Part shown: positions 8,829-17,891 of the stretch, one piece after another
Position numbering within the stretch: the first letter of the stretch is position 1
How the letters are laid out: every line of letters begins with the position of its first letter
From: Thermomonas paludicola
GTDB lineage: Bacteria > Pseudomonadota > Gammaproteobacteria > Xanthomonadales > Xanthomonadaceae
Length of the DNA: 64,000 nucleotides
Reading direction: 5' to 3'
Assembly: GCF_024498955.1 (NCBI RefSeq)
Contig: NZ_CP093311.1
Location: forward strand, 806,001 to 870,000
The notes under the pieces: model-generated
The model's input: the letters and a program-made list of their open reading frames with translations, nothing else
Database searches by the model: none
Told to the model about the DNA's origin: nothing
Made by a program: the position numbers and the translations under genes

Positions 8829-9037
8829 GCGCGCTCGAATGGGAGGGCATGCGCGAGCCCGATGGCGGGGTAGGGGCCGAGGGAGATCATGGTGGCTCGT
8901 CCCGCCCACCTGAAGCGATAGCGCCAATGCTTGGTGCCGGATGGCGAGACTTCCAGCGCCAAGCCATCCCGATCCGCGACCCGATAGAGCTTGGGCCGCG
9001 GCTTCAGTGACCGGATTCGGAGGTCGGAGAGAGACAT
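8786..9037 (-). pseudogene. P4-type tyrosine recombinase, N-terminal remnant
   Basis: From ATG 9037 the frame reads like the N-terminal DUF4102 arm-binding domain of P4-like integrases (SLSDLRIRSLKPRPKLYRV, then GLALEV, TKHWRYRFRWAGR and SLGPYP). Similarity stops after about 63 residues, near position 8850. The remaining 20 residues are only the antisense of the 3' end of the nuclease gene, so the catalytic domain (Arg...His-x-x-Arg...Tyr) is gone. It lies about 260 bases from the tRNA-Asn 3' end and points away from it, the usual integrase position. It is most likely the scar of an integrative element that used this tRNA and lost its integrase by deletion. Confidence 0.85.
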
Positions 9038-9155
9038 CTCTGACCTTCTACCGCTGCGTGGAGCACGGCAACAGTGGACAAGCGGCGTGGAGGGCATGGG
9101 CGCTGGCCGCGCGTGTCGAGATGCGACCTCGGCCACCTGGGGCGGGGCGCCGATT

Positions 9156-9177
9156 TCTACTCACAAATCTACTCACA
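9156..9177. repeat. Direct repeats typical of integrase arm-type sites
   Basis: Two exact copies of TCTACTCACA (9156-9165 and 9168-9177), 12 bases apart, between the integrase start and the tRNA end. Repeats of this size and place serve as arm-binding sites for P4-type integrases in related elements; that role is inferred here. Confidence 0.55.
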
Positions 9178-9186
9178 CCATACGAA

Positions 9187-9222
9187 GATGCCCACGGACG
9201 TCGGTGAACGTTCGTGGGCATC
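9187..9222. repeat. Perfect 10-base inverted repeat beside the integration site
   Basis: GATGCCCACG at 9187-9196 and its exact complement at 9213-9222, around a 16-base loop. It lies between the arm-like repeats and tRNA-Asn. It could be a terminator-like stem for transcription from either side, or part of the recombination site. No U-run follows. Confidence 0.5.
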
Positions 9223-9300
9223 GGATACGATGTAACTGATTGTTTCTGCCGATCTTTCGATCCGTTCCCGGTCATCCGTGGACGACGGGAGATCTCAGAG

Positions 9301-9377
9301 TGGCGCCCGAAGTTGGACTCGAACCAACGACCCCCTGATTAACAGTCAAGTGCTCTAACCGGCTGAGCTATTCGGGC
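9301..9377 (-). tRNA. tRNA-Asn (anticodon GTT)
   Basis: Complete cloverleaf of 77 bases with encoded CCA: acceptor stem GCCCGAA/TTCGGGC, anticodon loop CTGTTAA giving GTT, and a T-arm with TTCGAGT. Its 3' end faces the accessory region, so it is the probable attachment site of the element occupying 1-9300. Confidence 0.97.
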
Positions 9378-9387
9378 GGGGAGCGGC

Positions 9388-9416
9388 ATTGTAGTCGGGC
9401 GATCCGGCATCGGCAA
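9388..9416 (-). promoter_or_regulatory. Sigma-70 promoter of tRNA-Asn
   Basis: On the minus strand: -35 TTGCCG (9411-9416), 17-base spacer, -10 TACAAT (9388-9393), ten bases upstream of the mature tRNA 5' end. Confidence 0.75.
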
Positions 9417-9469
9417 GGGATTGTGGTGCGGAAACGGTGGAATCGGATGCTGACGGGTCGGCCGGGGCC

Positions 9470-10000
9470 TTAAACCGGGCAGGGCGTTGGGGCTTTCGGG
9501 CGATCGCTGCGCGGTCGGCCGGCGTTGTTGACGATGACCTGGCCAAGCAGTTCGCCGTGGGTGCTGCAGATGGAAAGCGTCAGGTTGCTGCCGGCGCTGG
9601 TGCCGTCGGGAAGGTAGCGCAGCTGTTGGCGGCCGGCGTTGCTCGCGATGCGCAGGTGGGTGCTTGCCGGCTGCACGTCGGCGCGCAGGATGTCATTGCC
9701 GGAATCGGGCTGGTGGTTGCCGTCGTCGTCGGTGAACAGCATCCAGCCCAGGCTCCAATCGGTGCCGGCATCGCAGTGGTTGCCGTCGCGGGTGGGGCAC
9801 AGCACTGCCCGGCGGTTGCGGCTGACGGCCGTCATGCGGGCCAGCTGCATGTGCGCGGTCAGTGCCTCCATGGCGCTGGAGGTGCGCTGGTGTTCGATGA
9901 ACTGCGCCATTGCCGGCAGGCTGACGGCAGCAAGAATCGCGGCGATGGTCGTGGTCATGACCAGTTCGATCAGGGTGAAACCGGCGTGGCGACGCTGCAT
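9470..10000 (-). CDS. fimT: GspH/FimT-type pseudopilin
   Basis: A 176-residue minor pseudopilin of the type IV pilus/type II secretion families. The N-terminus is a short basic leader followed by the prepilin peptidase site and hydrophobic helix (GFTLIEL; cleavage after Gly7, Glu at mature position 5). The globular part fits GspH/FimT, including the paired cysteines near the C-terminus. Start ATG 10000 has GGGAG 8 bases upstream; an in-frame start 24 bases earlier has none. It stands alone between tRNA-Asn and uvrB, without the usual fimU/pilVWX partners. In relatives, FimT-like proteins bind DNA during natural transformation; whether this one does is unknown. Confidence 0.85.
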   Translation of the reverse strand: MQRRHAGFTLIELVMTTTIAAILAAVSLPAMAQFIEHQRTSSAMEALTAHMQLARMTAVSRNRRAVLCPTRDGNHCDAGTDWSLGWMLFTDDDGNHQPDSGNDILRADVQPASTHLRIASNAGRQQLRYLPDGTSAGSNLTLSICSTHGELLGQVIVNNAGRPRSDRPKAPTPCPV

Positions 10001-10163
10001 GGCAAGGCTCCCGATGAGGTGCATGCAGGCTAGGCGCGTGCGCGCTGGCGCGGGATCAGCCGACAGTGGACGCGGGGGTCGGGAAAGTCCGCTGGCCGGG
10101 CCGGGGTTTTCCGTGACGGCCCTGTTGATGGCATCGGCGTAAACTCACCGGTTGTCTTCCGCA

Positions 10164-12221
10164 ATGCCGCCGATGAGCCAGTCCGTTCCTTCCGATCTCG
10201 ACCTTGCCACTGCCTCGGATCGCTTCGAGCTGATTTCGCCGTACAAGCCCGCCGGCGACCAGCCGCACGCCATCGAAAAACTGGTGGCTGGCTTCGAAGG
10301 CGGCGTGGCCAAGCAGGTGCTGCTGGGCGTGACTGGCTCGGGCAAGACTTACACCATCGCCAACATGATTCAGGCGGTGCAGAAGCCCACCCTGGTGATG
10401 GCGCCGAACAAGACCTTGGCGGCGCAGCTGTACGGCGAGTTCAGGTCGTTCTTCCCGCGCAATTCGGTGGAGTATTTCGTCAGCTATTACGACTACTACC
10501 AGCCCGAAGCCTACGTGCCGTCCACCGACACCTTCATCGAGAAGGACAGCGCGATCAACGATCACATCGAACAGATGCGGTTGGCGGCCACCAAGGCACT
10601 GCTGTCGCGGCGCGACACCATCGTGGTGGCCAGCGTGTCTGCCATCTATGGCTTGGGCGCGCCGGAAGACTACCTGGCGATGCGGCTGATCCTGTCGCGC
10701 GGCGAGCGCATCGACCAGCGCGAGCTGCTGCGGCACCTGACCACGTTGCAATATTCGCGCAACGAACTGGTGCTGGATCGCGGCACCTTCCGCGTGCGTG
10801 GCGAAACCATCGACGTGTTCCCCGCGGAATCCGACCTGGAGGCGCTGCGCATCGAACTGTTCGATGGCGAGGTCGAGCAGTTGTCGATGTTCGACCCGCT
10901 GACCGGGCAAGTCCTGCGCCGGTTGCCGCGTTACACGATCTATCCGAAGACGCACTATGCGACGCCGCGCGAGCGCACGCTGTCGGCGGTGGAGACGATC
11001 AAGCTGGAGCTGCGCGAGCGGCTGGACTACCTGTATGCCGAGAACAAGCTGGTGGAGGCGCAGCGGCTGCAGCAGCGCACGCAGTTCGATCTGGAAATGA
11101 TGGCCGAAGTCGGCTTCTGCAACGGCATCGAAAACTATTCCCGCCATCTCACCGGGCGCGCGCCGGGCGAGCCGCCGCCGACCTTGTTCGATTACCTGCC
11201 CGCGGATTCGCTGCTGGTGATCGACGAATCGCACGTGACCATTCCGCAGATTGGCGCGATGTACAAAGGTGATCGTTCGCGCAAGGAAACCCTGGTGAAC
11301 TTCGGCTTCCGGTTGCCGTCGGCGCTGGATAACCGGCCCTTGCGCTTCGAGGAATGGGAGGCGCGGGTGCCGCGCAGCGTGTACGTGTCGGCCACGCCGG
11401 GGCCGTATGAGTTGCGCGAGGCAGGCGACGACATCGTCGAGCTGGTGGTGCGCCCGACAGGCCTGATCGATCCGCCCGTCGAGATCCGCCCGGTGGCGAC
11501 CCAGGTGGATGACCTGTTGGGCGAGATCCATGAGCGGGTGGGCTGGGGAGATCGGGTGCTGGTGACCACCTTGACCAAGAAAATGGCCGAGAACCTCACC
11601 GAGTACCTGTCCGAGCACGACGTGAAGGTGCGCTATCTGCACTCCGATGTGGACACGGTGGAGCGGGTGGAGATCATCCGTGACCTGCGTCTGGGCCTGT
11701 TCGACGTGCTGGTGGGCATCAATCTGCTGCGCGAAGGGCTGGACATGCCGGAGGTATCGCTGGTGGCGATCCTGGATGCCGACAAGGAAGGCTTTTTGCG
11801 CAGTACCGGCTCGTTGATCCAGACCATCGGTCGCGCCGCCCGCAACCTTCGCGGCAAGGCGATCCTGTATGCCGACCGGGTGACCAATTCGATGCAGCGG
11901 GCGCTGGACGAAACCGATCGCCGCCGGCAGAAGCAGGTGGAATACAACGCCAGGCACGGGATCACCCCGCAGTCGGTGCAGCGCGCGGTGATGGACGTCA
12001 TGGAGGGCGCCCGGCCCGAGCCCGGCGAGCTGAAGGGGCGCGGCAAACTGAGGCGGGTGGCCGAGCCGGTGCAGGACTACCTGCGGCTGTCGCCTTCGCA
12101 GCAGGCGGCCAAGCTGAAGGCATTGGAAGTGCAGATGCACCAGCACGCTCGCGACCTCGAATTCGAGGCTGCCGCGCAGGTTCGCGACCAGATCCACCAA
12201 CTTCGCGAAGCCGCGTTGTGA
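10164..12221 (+). CDS. uvrB: UvrB, excinuclease ABC subunit B
   Basis: DNA-damage-verifying helicase-like subunit of nucleotide excision repair; it takes damaged DNA from UvrA and recruits UvrC. Walker A GVTGSGKT lies at residues 55-62, and the damage-clamping beta-hairpin region follows with its tyrosine-rich stretch ([10 protein letters not shown]). Helicase motifs (DESH, and SATPGPYE; then QTIGRAARN) are complete. The C-terminal UVR coiled coil that binds UvrC is at the end ([19 protein letters not shown]). Full length at about 685 residues. The exact start is uncertain: TTG 10152, ATG 10164 and ATG 10173 are all in frame and none has a clear ribosome site. Confidence 0.97.
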   Translation: MPPMSQSVPSDLDLATASDRFELISPYKPAGDQPHAIEKLVAGFEGGVAKQVLLGVTGSGKTYTIANMIQAVQKPTLVMAPNKTLAAQLYGEFRSFFPRNSVEYFVSYYDYYQPEAYVPSTDTFIEKDSAINDHIEQMRLAATKALLSRRDTIVVASVSAIYGLGAPEDYLAMRLILSRGERIDQRELLRHLTTLQYSRNELVLDRGTFRVRGETIDVFPAESDLEALRIELFDGEVEQLSMFDPLTGQVLRRLPRYTIYPKTHYATPRERTLSAVETIKLELRERLDYLYAENKLVEAQRLQQRTQFDLEMMAEVGFCNGIENYSRHLTGRAPGEPPPTLFDYLPADSLLVIDESHVTIPQIGAMYKGDRSRKETLVNFGFRLPSALDNRPLRFEEWEARVPRSVYVSATPGPYELREAGDDIVELVVRPTGLIDPPVEIRPVATQVDDLLGEIHERVGWGDRVLVTTLTKKMAENLTEYLSEHDVKVRYLHSDVDTVERVEIIRDLRLGLFDVLVGINLLREGLDMPEVSLVAILDADKEGFLRSTGSLIQTIGRAARNLRGKAILYADRVTNSMQRALDETDRRRQKQVEYNARHGITPQSVQRAVMDVMEGARPEPGELKGRGKLRRVAEPVQDYLRLSPSQQAAKLKALEVQMHQHARDLEFEAAAQVRDQIHQLREAAL

Positions 12222-12240
12222 GCTGATAAACTGCGCAGGT

Positions 12241-12375
12241 CATTGGGGAGTAGCTGTCCTTCGCTCGCGAAGGGGCTGGCGTCAACATGCTTGGCCGGCA
12301 GGCCATGGCGTCAGCGGTTCCCGCGCTTGGCAAGACCTTTGACCACAACGCCTCCAACTTGGCTGGGGATACGTC
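12241..12375 (+). promoter_or_regulatory. yybP-ykoY Mn2+ riboswitch
   Basis: Leader RNA of the UPF0016 gene. It shows the hallmarks of the class: GGGGAGTAGC at 12245-12254, an internal-loop segment GTCAACATGCTTGGC (12281-12295), and the paired 3' part with GCAAGACCTTTGACC (12330-12344). This class senses Mn2+ and switches Mn2+-export genes on. The start codon follows about 35 bases later. Confidence 0.85.
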
Positions 12376-12411
12376 GTGGTCAATCGTCTGTCATCCAGCC
12401 AGGGAATAGTT

Positions 12412-12990
12412 ATGGAAGCACTCTTTGTCTCGACCGGTGTTGTCGCCCTGGCGGAAATTGGTGACAAGACCCAACTCCTCGCGTTTTTGCTTGCGGCGCG
12501 CTTCAAAAAGCCGCTGCCGATCATCCTCGGCATTCTGGCGGCGACCCTTGTCAATCATGGCCTCGCTGGTGCGCTGGGGGCATGGATCACCGCCGCGCTG
12601 CGCCCGGACATTCTGCGCTGGGTGCTGGGCGTGTCGTTCATCGGCATGGCGATTTGGACGTTGATTCCCGACAAAATCGAGGAGGAGGAAACCCATCTCG
12701 GCAAACGGTTCGGTGTGTTCGGCGCAACCCTCATCACGTTTTTTCTGGCCGAAATGGGCGACAAAACCCAAATCGCGACCATTGCGATGGCCGCGCATTA
12801 CGGCACACCGCTGTTGGTGGTCATCGGCACCACGCTTGGCATGCTGATTGCGGATGTGCCGGCGGTGTTTGTGGGCGATCGGCTGGCGGGCAAGATCCCG
12901 ATGCGGCTGGTGCATGGCGTCGCCGCCGCCATCTTCGCCGTACTCGGCATCGCCACTCTGTTCGGTGTCGGTTCGGGCTTCGGGTTCTGA
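12412..12990 (+). CDS. UPF0016/GDT1-family Mn2+ exporter
   Basis: A 192-residue inner-membrane cation transporter. It has the two family motifs in inverted-repeat halves, EIGDKTQ at residues 15-21 and EMGDKTQ at 114-120, whose acidic residues form the cation site, and six predicted transmembrane segments around a charged loop (residues 88-99). Members in Vibrio and Xanthomonas export manganese. The upstream yybP-ykoY riboswitch supports Mn2+ detoxification here. The ATG at 12412 has AGGGA six bases before it. Confidence 0.92.
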   Translation: MEALFVSTGVVALAEIGDKTQLLAFLLAARFKKPLPIILGILAATLVNHGLAGALGAWITAALRPDILRWVLGVSFIGMAIWTLIPDKIEEEETHLGKRFGVFGATLITFFLAEMGDKTQIATIAMAAHYGTPLLVVIGTTLGMLIADVPAVFVGDRLAGKIPMRLVHGVAAAIFAVLGIATLFGVGSGFGF

Positions 12991-13063
12991 AGTCGTACAA
13001 GCGCTGCGGCAGGAGGATTGCAGCGAGGATTGCACCAATTCTTCCACGGGTTCATTGCGGCGC

Positions 13064-13093
13064 TTGTCGTTCGCTCAAGACACGGGCTATAAT
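13064..13093 (+). promoter_or_regulatory. Sigma-70 promoter of tRNA-Val
   Basis: TTGTCG (13064-13069), 18-base spacer, consensus TATAAT (13088-13093), followed by a GC-rich discriminator; the tRNA begins 25 bases later. Confidence 0.75.
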
Positions 13094-13118
13094 TCGCGGC
13101 CCCGTAATCGGGGGTATC

Positions 13119-13193
13119 GGGCGGTTAGCTCAGCGGTAGAGCACTACCTTGACATGGTAGGGGTCACAGGTTCGAACCCTGTACCGCCCACCA
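13119..13193 (+). tRNA. tRNA-Val (anticodon GAC)
   Basis: 75 bases including encoded CCA. Acceptor GGGCGGT/ACCGCCC, anticodon loop TTGACAT giving GAC, T-arm with TTCGAAC. Confidence 0.97.
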
Positions 13194-13329
13194 CGCTGCA
13201 AGCGGCGTGGCAACGAAACGGAGACAGGTGGCCCGCGGCAACGCCGGCCGAGCGTGCGACATGGACACTACCAGCGCCCACCACTGATTCCTGCCGACGC
13301 ATTCGCCCTCCCTTCACTGTGGATCATCG

Positions 13330-13352
13330 AAAGGCGCCTCGGCGTCTTTTTT
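13330..13352 (+). terminator. Intrinsic terminator between tRNA-Val and thrS
   Basis: Near-perfect stem AAAGGCGCC/GGCGTCTTT (one G-U pair) running into a six-T tract. It ends 20 bases before the thrS start, so it either ends the tRNA transcript or works as an attenuator for thrS. Confidence 0.7.
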
Positions 13353-13372
13353 CGTTTCCCGGAACCGCACCC

Positions 13373-15274
13373 ATGATCTCGATCACGCTTCCCGACGGCT
13401 CCCAGCGCCAGTTCGAATCCCCGATTTCGGTGCAGGACGTCGCCGCTTCGATTGGCGCCGGCCTGGCCAAGGCCACCCTGGCCGGCAAGGTCGATGGCCG
13501 GCTGGTCGACGCCAGTCACGTCATCGACCGCGACGCCGCGCTGTCCATCGTCACCGACAAGTCGCCGGAGGCGCTGGACATCCTGCGCCATTCCACCGCG
13601 CACCTGCTGGCACAGGCCGTGCAGCGCCTGTTTCCCGGCGCGCAGGTCACCATCGGCCCGGTGATCGACAATGGCTTCTATTACGACTTTGCCTTCGAGC
13701 GCCCGTTCACGCCGGAAGACCTGCCCGCCATCGAGGCGGAGATGCAGAAGATCGTCAAGGAAGCGCTTCCGGTCAGTCGCAGCGTGAAGTCGCGCGACGA
13801 CGCGGTGGCCTTCTTCAAGGGCATGGGCGAGGCCTTCAAGGCCGAGATCATCGAAAGCATCCCTTCGAACGAAGAGCTTTCGCTGTATTCGCAGGGTGAG
13901 TTCACCGACCTGTGCCGCGGCCCGCACGTGCCCGGCACCGACAGGCTGCGCGCGTTCAAGCTGATGAAGGTGGCCGGCGCCTACTGGCGCGGCGACCACA
14001 ACAACCAGATGCTCAGCCGCATCTACGGCACCGCGTGGTTGAACGACAAGGATCTCAAGACTTACCTGCACCAGATCGAGGAAGCGGAAAAGCGCGACCA
14101 CCGCAAGATCGCCAAGGTGCAGGACCTGTTCCACCTGCAGGAAGAAGGCCCGGGGCTGGTGTTCTGGCATCCGAAGGGCTGGAGCATCTGGCAGACGGTC
14201 GAGCAGTACATGCGCAAGGTGTACCGCGACACCGGCTATGGCGAGGTGCGCTGCCCGCAGATCCTCGATGTCGAGCTGTGGAAGAAGTCCGGCCACTGGG
14301 ACAATTACAAGGACAACATGTTCTTCACCGAATCGGAGAAGCGCACCTATGCGCTGAAACCGATGAACTGCCCCGGCCACGTGCAGGTGTTCAACCAGGG
14401 CCTGCACAGCTACCGTGACCTGCCGATCCGCTACGGCGAGTTCGGCGCCTGCCACCGCAACGAACCGTCCGGCGCGCTGCACGGCATCCTGCGCGTGCGC
14501 GGCTTCACCCAGGACGACGGCCACGTGTTCTGCACCGAGGGCCAGATCGAATCCGAGGTGCGTGCGTTCCACGCGCAGGCGCTGAAGGTGTACTCGGACT
14601 TCGGCTTCAGCGACATCCAGATCAAGATCGCGCTGCGTCCGGACTCGCGGTTGGGCGACGACGCCACCTGGGACAAGGCCGAGGACGCCCTGCGCGCCGC
14701 GCTGCGCGCATCCGGGGTGGAATGGGAGGAATTGCCTGGCGAAGGCGCCTTCTACGGCCCGAAGATCGAGTACCACCTGAAGGACGCCATCGGTCGCACC
14801 TGGCAGCTGGGCACCATGCAGGTGGACTTCATGATGCCGGGTCGGCTGGGCGCCGAATACGTGGATGAGCACAGCCAGCGCAAGCATCCGGTGATGCTGC
14901 ATCGCGCCATCGTGGGCTCGATGGAGCGCTTCATCGGCATCCTGATCGAGCACCATGCCGGCCAGTTCCCGGCGTGGCTGGCGCCGGTACAGGCGGTGGT
15001 GATGAACATCACCGACGCCCAGGCCGATGCCGTCGATGCGGCGCGACAAACCCTTGCCAATCAAGGATTCAGGGTGGTTTCCGATTTGCGGAACGAAAAA
15101 ATCGGCTATAAAATCCGCGAGCACACCCTGCAGCGTGTGCCTTACCTGCTGGTGGTCGGGGATCGCGAGAAGGAAAACGGCATGCTGTCCGTGCGCACAC
15201 GGGGTGGGGAAGACCTCGGTAGTATGTCCGTTGCCGACTTCGCCGCGCGTTTGCGTCAGGAACAGGCCCACTAA
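13373..15274 (+). CDS. thrS: Threonyl-tRNA synthetase
   Basis: Class II synthetase that charges tRNA-Thr. The 633 residues contain an N-terminal TGS domain (1-60), the editing domain with [10 protein letters not shown] and the downstream CRGPH motif, the catalytic core with the zinc-binding MNCPGH, motif 2 ([12 protein letters not shown]) and motif 3 ([14 protein letters not shown]), and a C-terminal anticodon-binding domain. The frame is open far upstream through the tRNA-Val gene, which is meaningless; ATG 13373 gives the normal N-terminus. It heads a translation cluster with infC, rpmI, rplT, pheS and pheT. Confidence 0.97.
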   Translation: MISITLPDGSQRQFESPISVQDVAASIGAGLAKATLAGKVDGRLVDASHVIDRDAALSIVTDKSPEALDILRHSTAHLLAQAVQRLFPGAQVTIGPVIDNGFYYDFAFERPFTPEDLPAIEAEMQKIVKEALPVSRSVKSRDDAVAFFKGMGEAFKAEIIESIPSNEELSLYSQGEFTDLCRGPHVPGTDRLRAFKLMKVAGAYWRGDHNNQMLSRIYGTAWLNDKDLKTYLHQIEEAEKRDHRKIAKVQDLFHLQEEGPGLVFWHPKGWSIWQTVEQYMRKVYRDTGYGEVRCPQILDVELWKKSGHWDNYKDNMFFTESEKRTYALKPMNCPGHVQVFNQGLHSYRDLPIRYGEFGACHRNEPSGALHGILRVRGFTQDDGHVFCTEGQIESEVRAFHAQALKVYSDFGFSDIQIKIALRPDSRLGDDATWDKAEDALRAALRASGVEWEELPGEGAFYGPKIEYHLKDAIGRTWQLGTMQVDFMMPGRLGAEYVDEHSQRKHPVMLHRAIVGSMERFIGILIEHHAGQFPAWLAPVQAVVMNITDAQADAVDAARQTLANQGFRVVSDLRNEKIGYKIREHTLQRVPYLLVVGDREKENGMLSVRTRGGEDLGSMSVADFAARLRQEQAH

Positions 15275-15354
15275 GCCTGTTCTAGCTGGCCGCCGATTCC
15301 CGGATCGGCGGTCATCCGGCTTCCTCGTGAAGCCAACCCTTGGAGATAGCCACA

Positions 15355-15879
15355 ATCAGTACCACCGATACGAAGCAGAACCGCAGGAACCAGGAAATCC
15401 GCGTCCCGCGCGTCCGCGTCATCGGCAGTGACGGCGAGATGATCGGCGTGCTGTCGCGCGACGAAGCGCTGCGCATGGCCGAAGAGGAAGCGCTCGATCT
15501 CGTCGAGATCCAGCCCAACGCGGATCCGCCGGTCTGCAAGATCATGGACTTCGGCAAGTTCAAGTTCGAACTGCAGAAGAAGGCCAACGAGGCCAAGAAG
15601 AAGACCCGCCAGGTCGAGATCAAGGAAGTGAAGTTCCGTCCGGTCACGGACGAGGGCGACTACCAGATCAAGCTGCGCAAGATGCGCGAATTCCTGGCCG
15701 AGGGCGACAAGATCAAGGTCAACATCCGCTTCCGTGGCCGCGAGATGAGCCACCAGGAGCTGGGGCGCGAAATGGCGGCCCGGGTCGAGGCGGATCTGGG
15801 CGAGGACATCGTCATCGAGTCGCGCCCGCGCCTGGAAGGCCGGCAGATGGTGATGATGATCGCGCCGAAAAAGAAGTAG
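15355..15879 (+). CDS. infC: Translation initiation factor IF-3, with ATC start codon
   Basis: IF-3 binds the 30S subunit and rejects non-canonical start codons. The 174-residue product has the N-domain motif ([18 protein letters not shown]), lysine-rich linker and C-domain ([12 protein letters not shown], ending MMIAPKKK). The ATC at 15355 is called as start: GGAG at 15342-15345 lies nine bases before it, and the product then begins STTDTKQNR as in Xanthomonas IF-3. The alternative in-frame TTG at 15340 overlaps that ribosome site and has none of its own. Like the AUU start of E. coli infC, a rare start lets IF-3 repress its own translation; this is known for E. coli and inferred here. Confidence 0.95.
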   Translation: MSTTDTKQNRRNQEIRVPRVRVIGSDGEMIGVLSRDEALRMAEEEALDLVEIQPNADPPVCKIMDFGKFKFELQKKANEAKKKTRQVEIKEVKFRPVTDEGDYQIKLRKMREFLAEGDKIKVNIRFRGREMSHQELGREMAARVEADLGEDIVIESRPRLEGRQMVMMIAPKKK

Positions 15880-16141
15880 GGCGCTGCCGCTCTCGATGGA
15901 GCGGCACCCGACGCCCTGATTTCCCGGGGCAGGCGATTGCAAACCCGGCGGGCGGCAGCCATAATGGCTGGCCCGGTTCGCCGGGTTTGTCGTACTGCAG
16001 TAAACACAGGACCCGCCGTGGTTCGGCATTTTGCCGGATCAAAGGCTTATCACCGGTACGGGCAGGATGGAAAGCGTGGTTGCGCCGCAAGGCAAGACCG
16101 CCGCCCAGGCCAGTTAGTCGATTTCGCAAGGACACCCACCA
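15880..16141 (+). promoter_or_regulatory. rpmI-rplT leader region
   Basis: A 262-base gap between infC and rpmI with a stable hairpin (CCCGG TTCG CCGGG at about 15976-15989). In enterics this position carries the L20-binding repressor structure that controls rpmI and rplT. The gap suggests similar control or a separate promoter, but the L20 site itself was not identified. Confidence 0.4.
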
Positions 16142-16339
16142 ATGCCCAAGATCAAGACCAATCGGGCGGCGGCCAAGCGCTTCCGGAAGACCGCTTCCGG
16201 CAAGTACAAGTGCGGCCACGCCAACAAGAGCCACATCCTCACCAAGAAAGCGACCAAGCGGAAGCGCAACCTGCGGCAGACGAACCATGTCCGTGCCGAG
16301 GATGCAGGCCGTCTGGATCGCATGCTTCCGTATTTGTGA
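16142..16339 (+). CDS. rpmI: 50S ribosomal protein L35
   Basis: A 65-residue, very basic large-subunit protein. The sequence is typical through its whole length ([14 protein letters not shown] at the start, [13 protein letters not shown] in the middle, MLPY at the end). It is the normal partner of rplT, 11 bases downstream, which has its own GAGG-type ribosome site. Confidence 0.97.
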   Translation: MPKIKTNRAAAKRFRKTASGKYKCGHANKSHILTKKATKRKRNLRQTNHVRAEDAGRLDRMLPYL

Positions 16340-16350
16340 GGAGATAAGAA

Positions 16351-16710
16351 ATGGCACGAGTCAAACGTGGTGTCACGGCACGCCGTCGGCACAAGAAAAT
16401 CCTGAAGCAGGCCAAGGGCTACTACAACGCACGCCGCAAGGTCTTCCGCGTTGCCAAGCAGGCCGTTACCAAGGCTCTGCAGTATGCCTACATCGGCCGC
16501 AAGCAGAAGAAGCGTCATTTCCGCACCCTGTGGATCGCGCGTATCAATGCTGCTTCGCGCGCCAATGGCCTGAGCTACAGCCGCTTCATGAACGGCCTGC
16601 TGAAGGCCGGCATCACCCTGGACCGCAAGGTGCTGGCGGACATCGCCGTGCACGACGCGGCGGGTTTTGCGGCCCTGACCGAAAAGGCCAAGGGCGCTTT
16701 GGCGGCGTAA
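16351..16710 (+). CDS. rplT: 50S ribosomal protein L20
   Basis: A 119-residue 23S-rRNA-binding assembly protein. It shows the long basic N-terminal helix ([18 protein letters not shown]) and the globular C-domain ([17 protein letters not shown]). In E. coli L20 also represses the rpmI-rplT message. A terminator-like hairpin follows before pheS. Confidence 0.97.
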   Translation: MARVKRGVTARRRHKKILKQAKGYYNARRKVFRVAKQAVTKALQYAYIGRKQKKRHFRTLWIARINAASRANGLSYSRFMNGLLKAGITLDRKVLADIAVHDAAGFAALTEKAKGALAA

Positions 16711-16758
16711 GCCGTCACTCCACAGCAGTTGTAGCGGCGGCCTCGGCCGCCATCACGT

Positions 16759-16793
16759 GGGGAAGGGCGCAAGTCCTTCCCCATTTGTGTTTT
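16759..16793 (+). terminator. Terminator or attenuator between rplT and pheS
   Basis: Eight-pair stem GGGGAAGG/CCTTCCCC with an 8-base loop, followed by ATTTGTGTTTT. It may end part of the ribosomal-protein transcripts or attenuate pheST. No phenylalanine-rich leader peptide was found beside it. Confidence 0.6.
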
Positions 16794-16838
16794 GGGCTCC
16801 CTGCTGTCGTGTGCAGGAAAGGGGCCGGATGTGAATGA

Positions 16839-17882
<1,044 letters not shown>

Positions 17883-17891
17883 GGTAGTGCG

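Noticed and set aside
1..9300. CRISPR array, cas1 or cas2 near the cmr genes
   Set aside because: No regularly spaced repeats and no adaptation genes were found by eye; if present they lie left of the window.
10056..12200. A 714-codon minus-strand open frame opposite uvrB
   Set aside because: Same reason: shadow composition and a fully conserved gene on the other strand.
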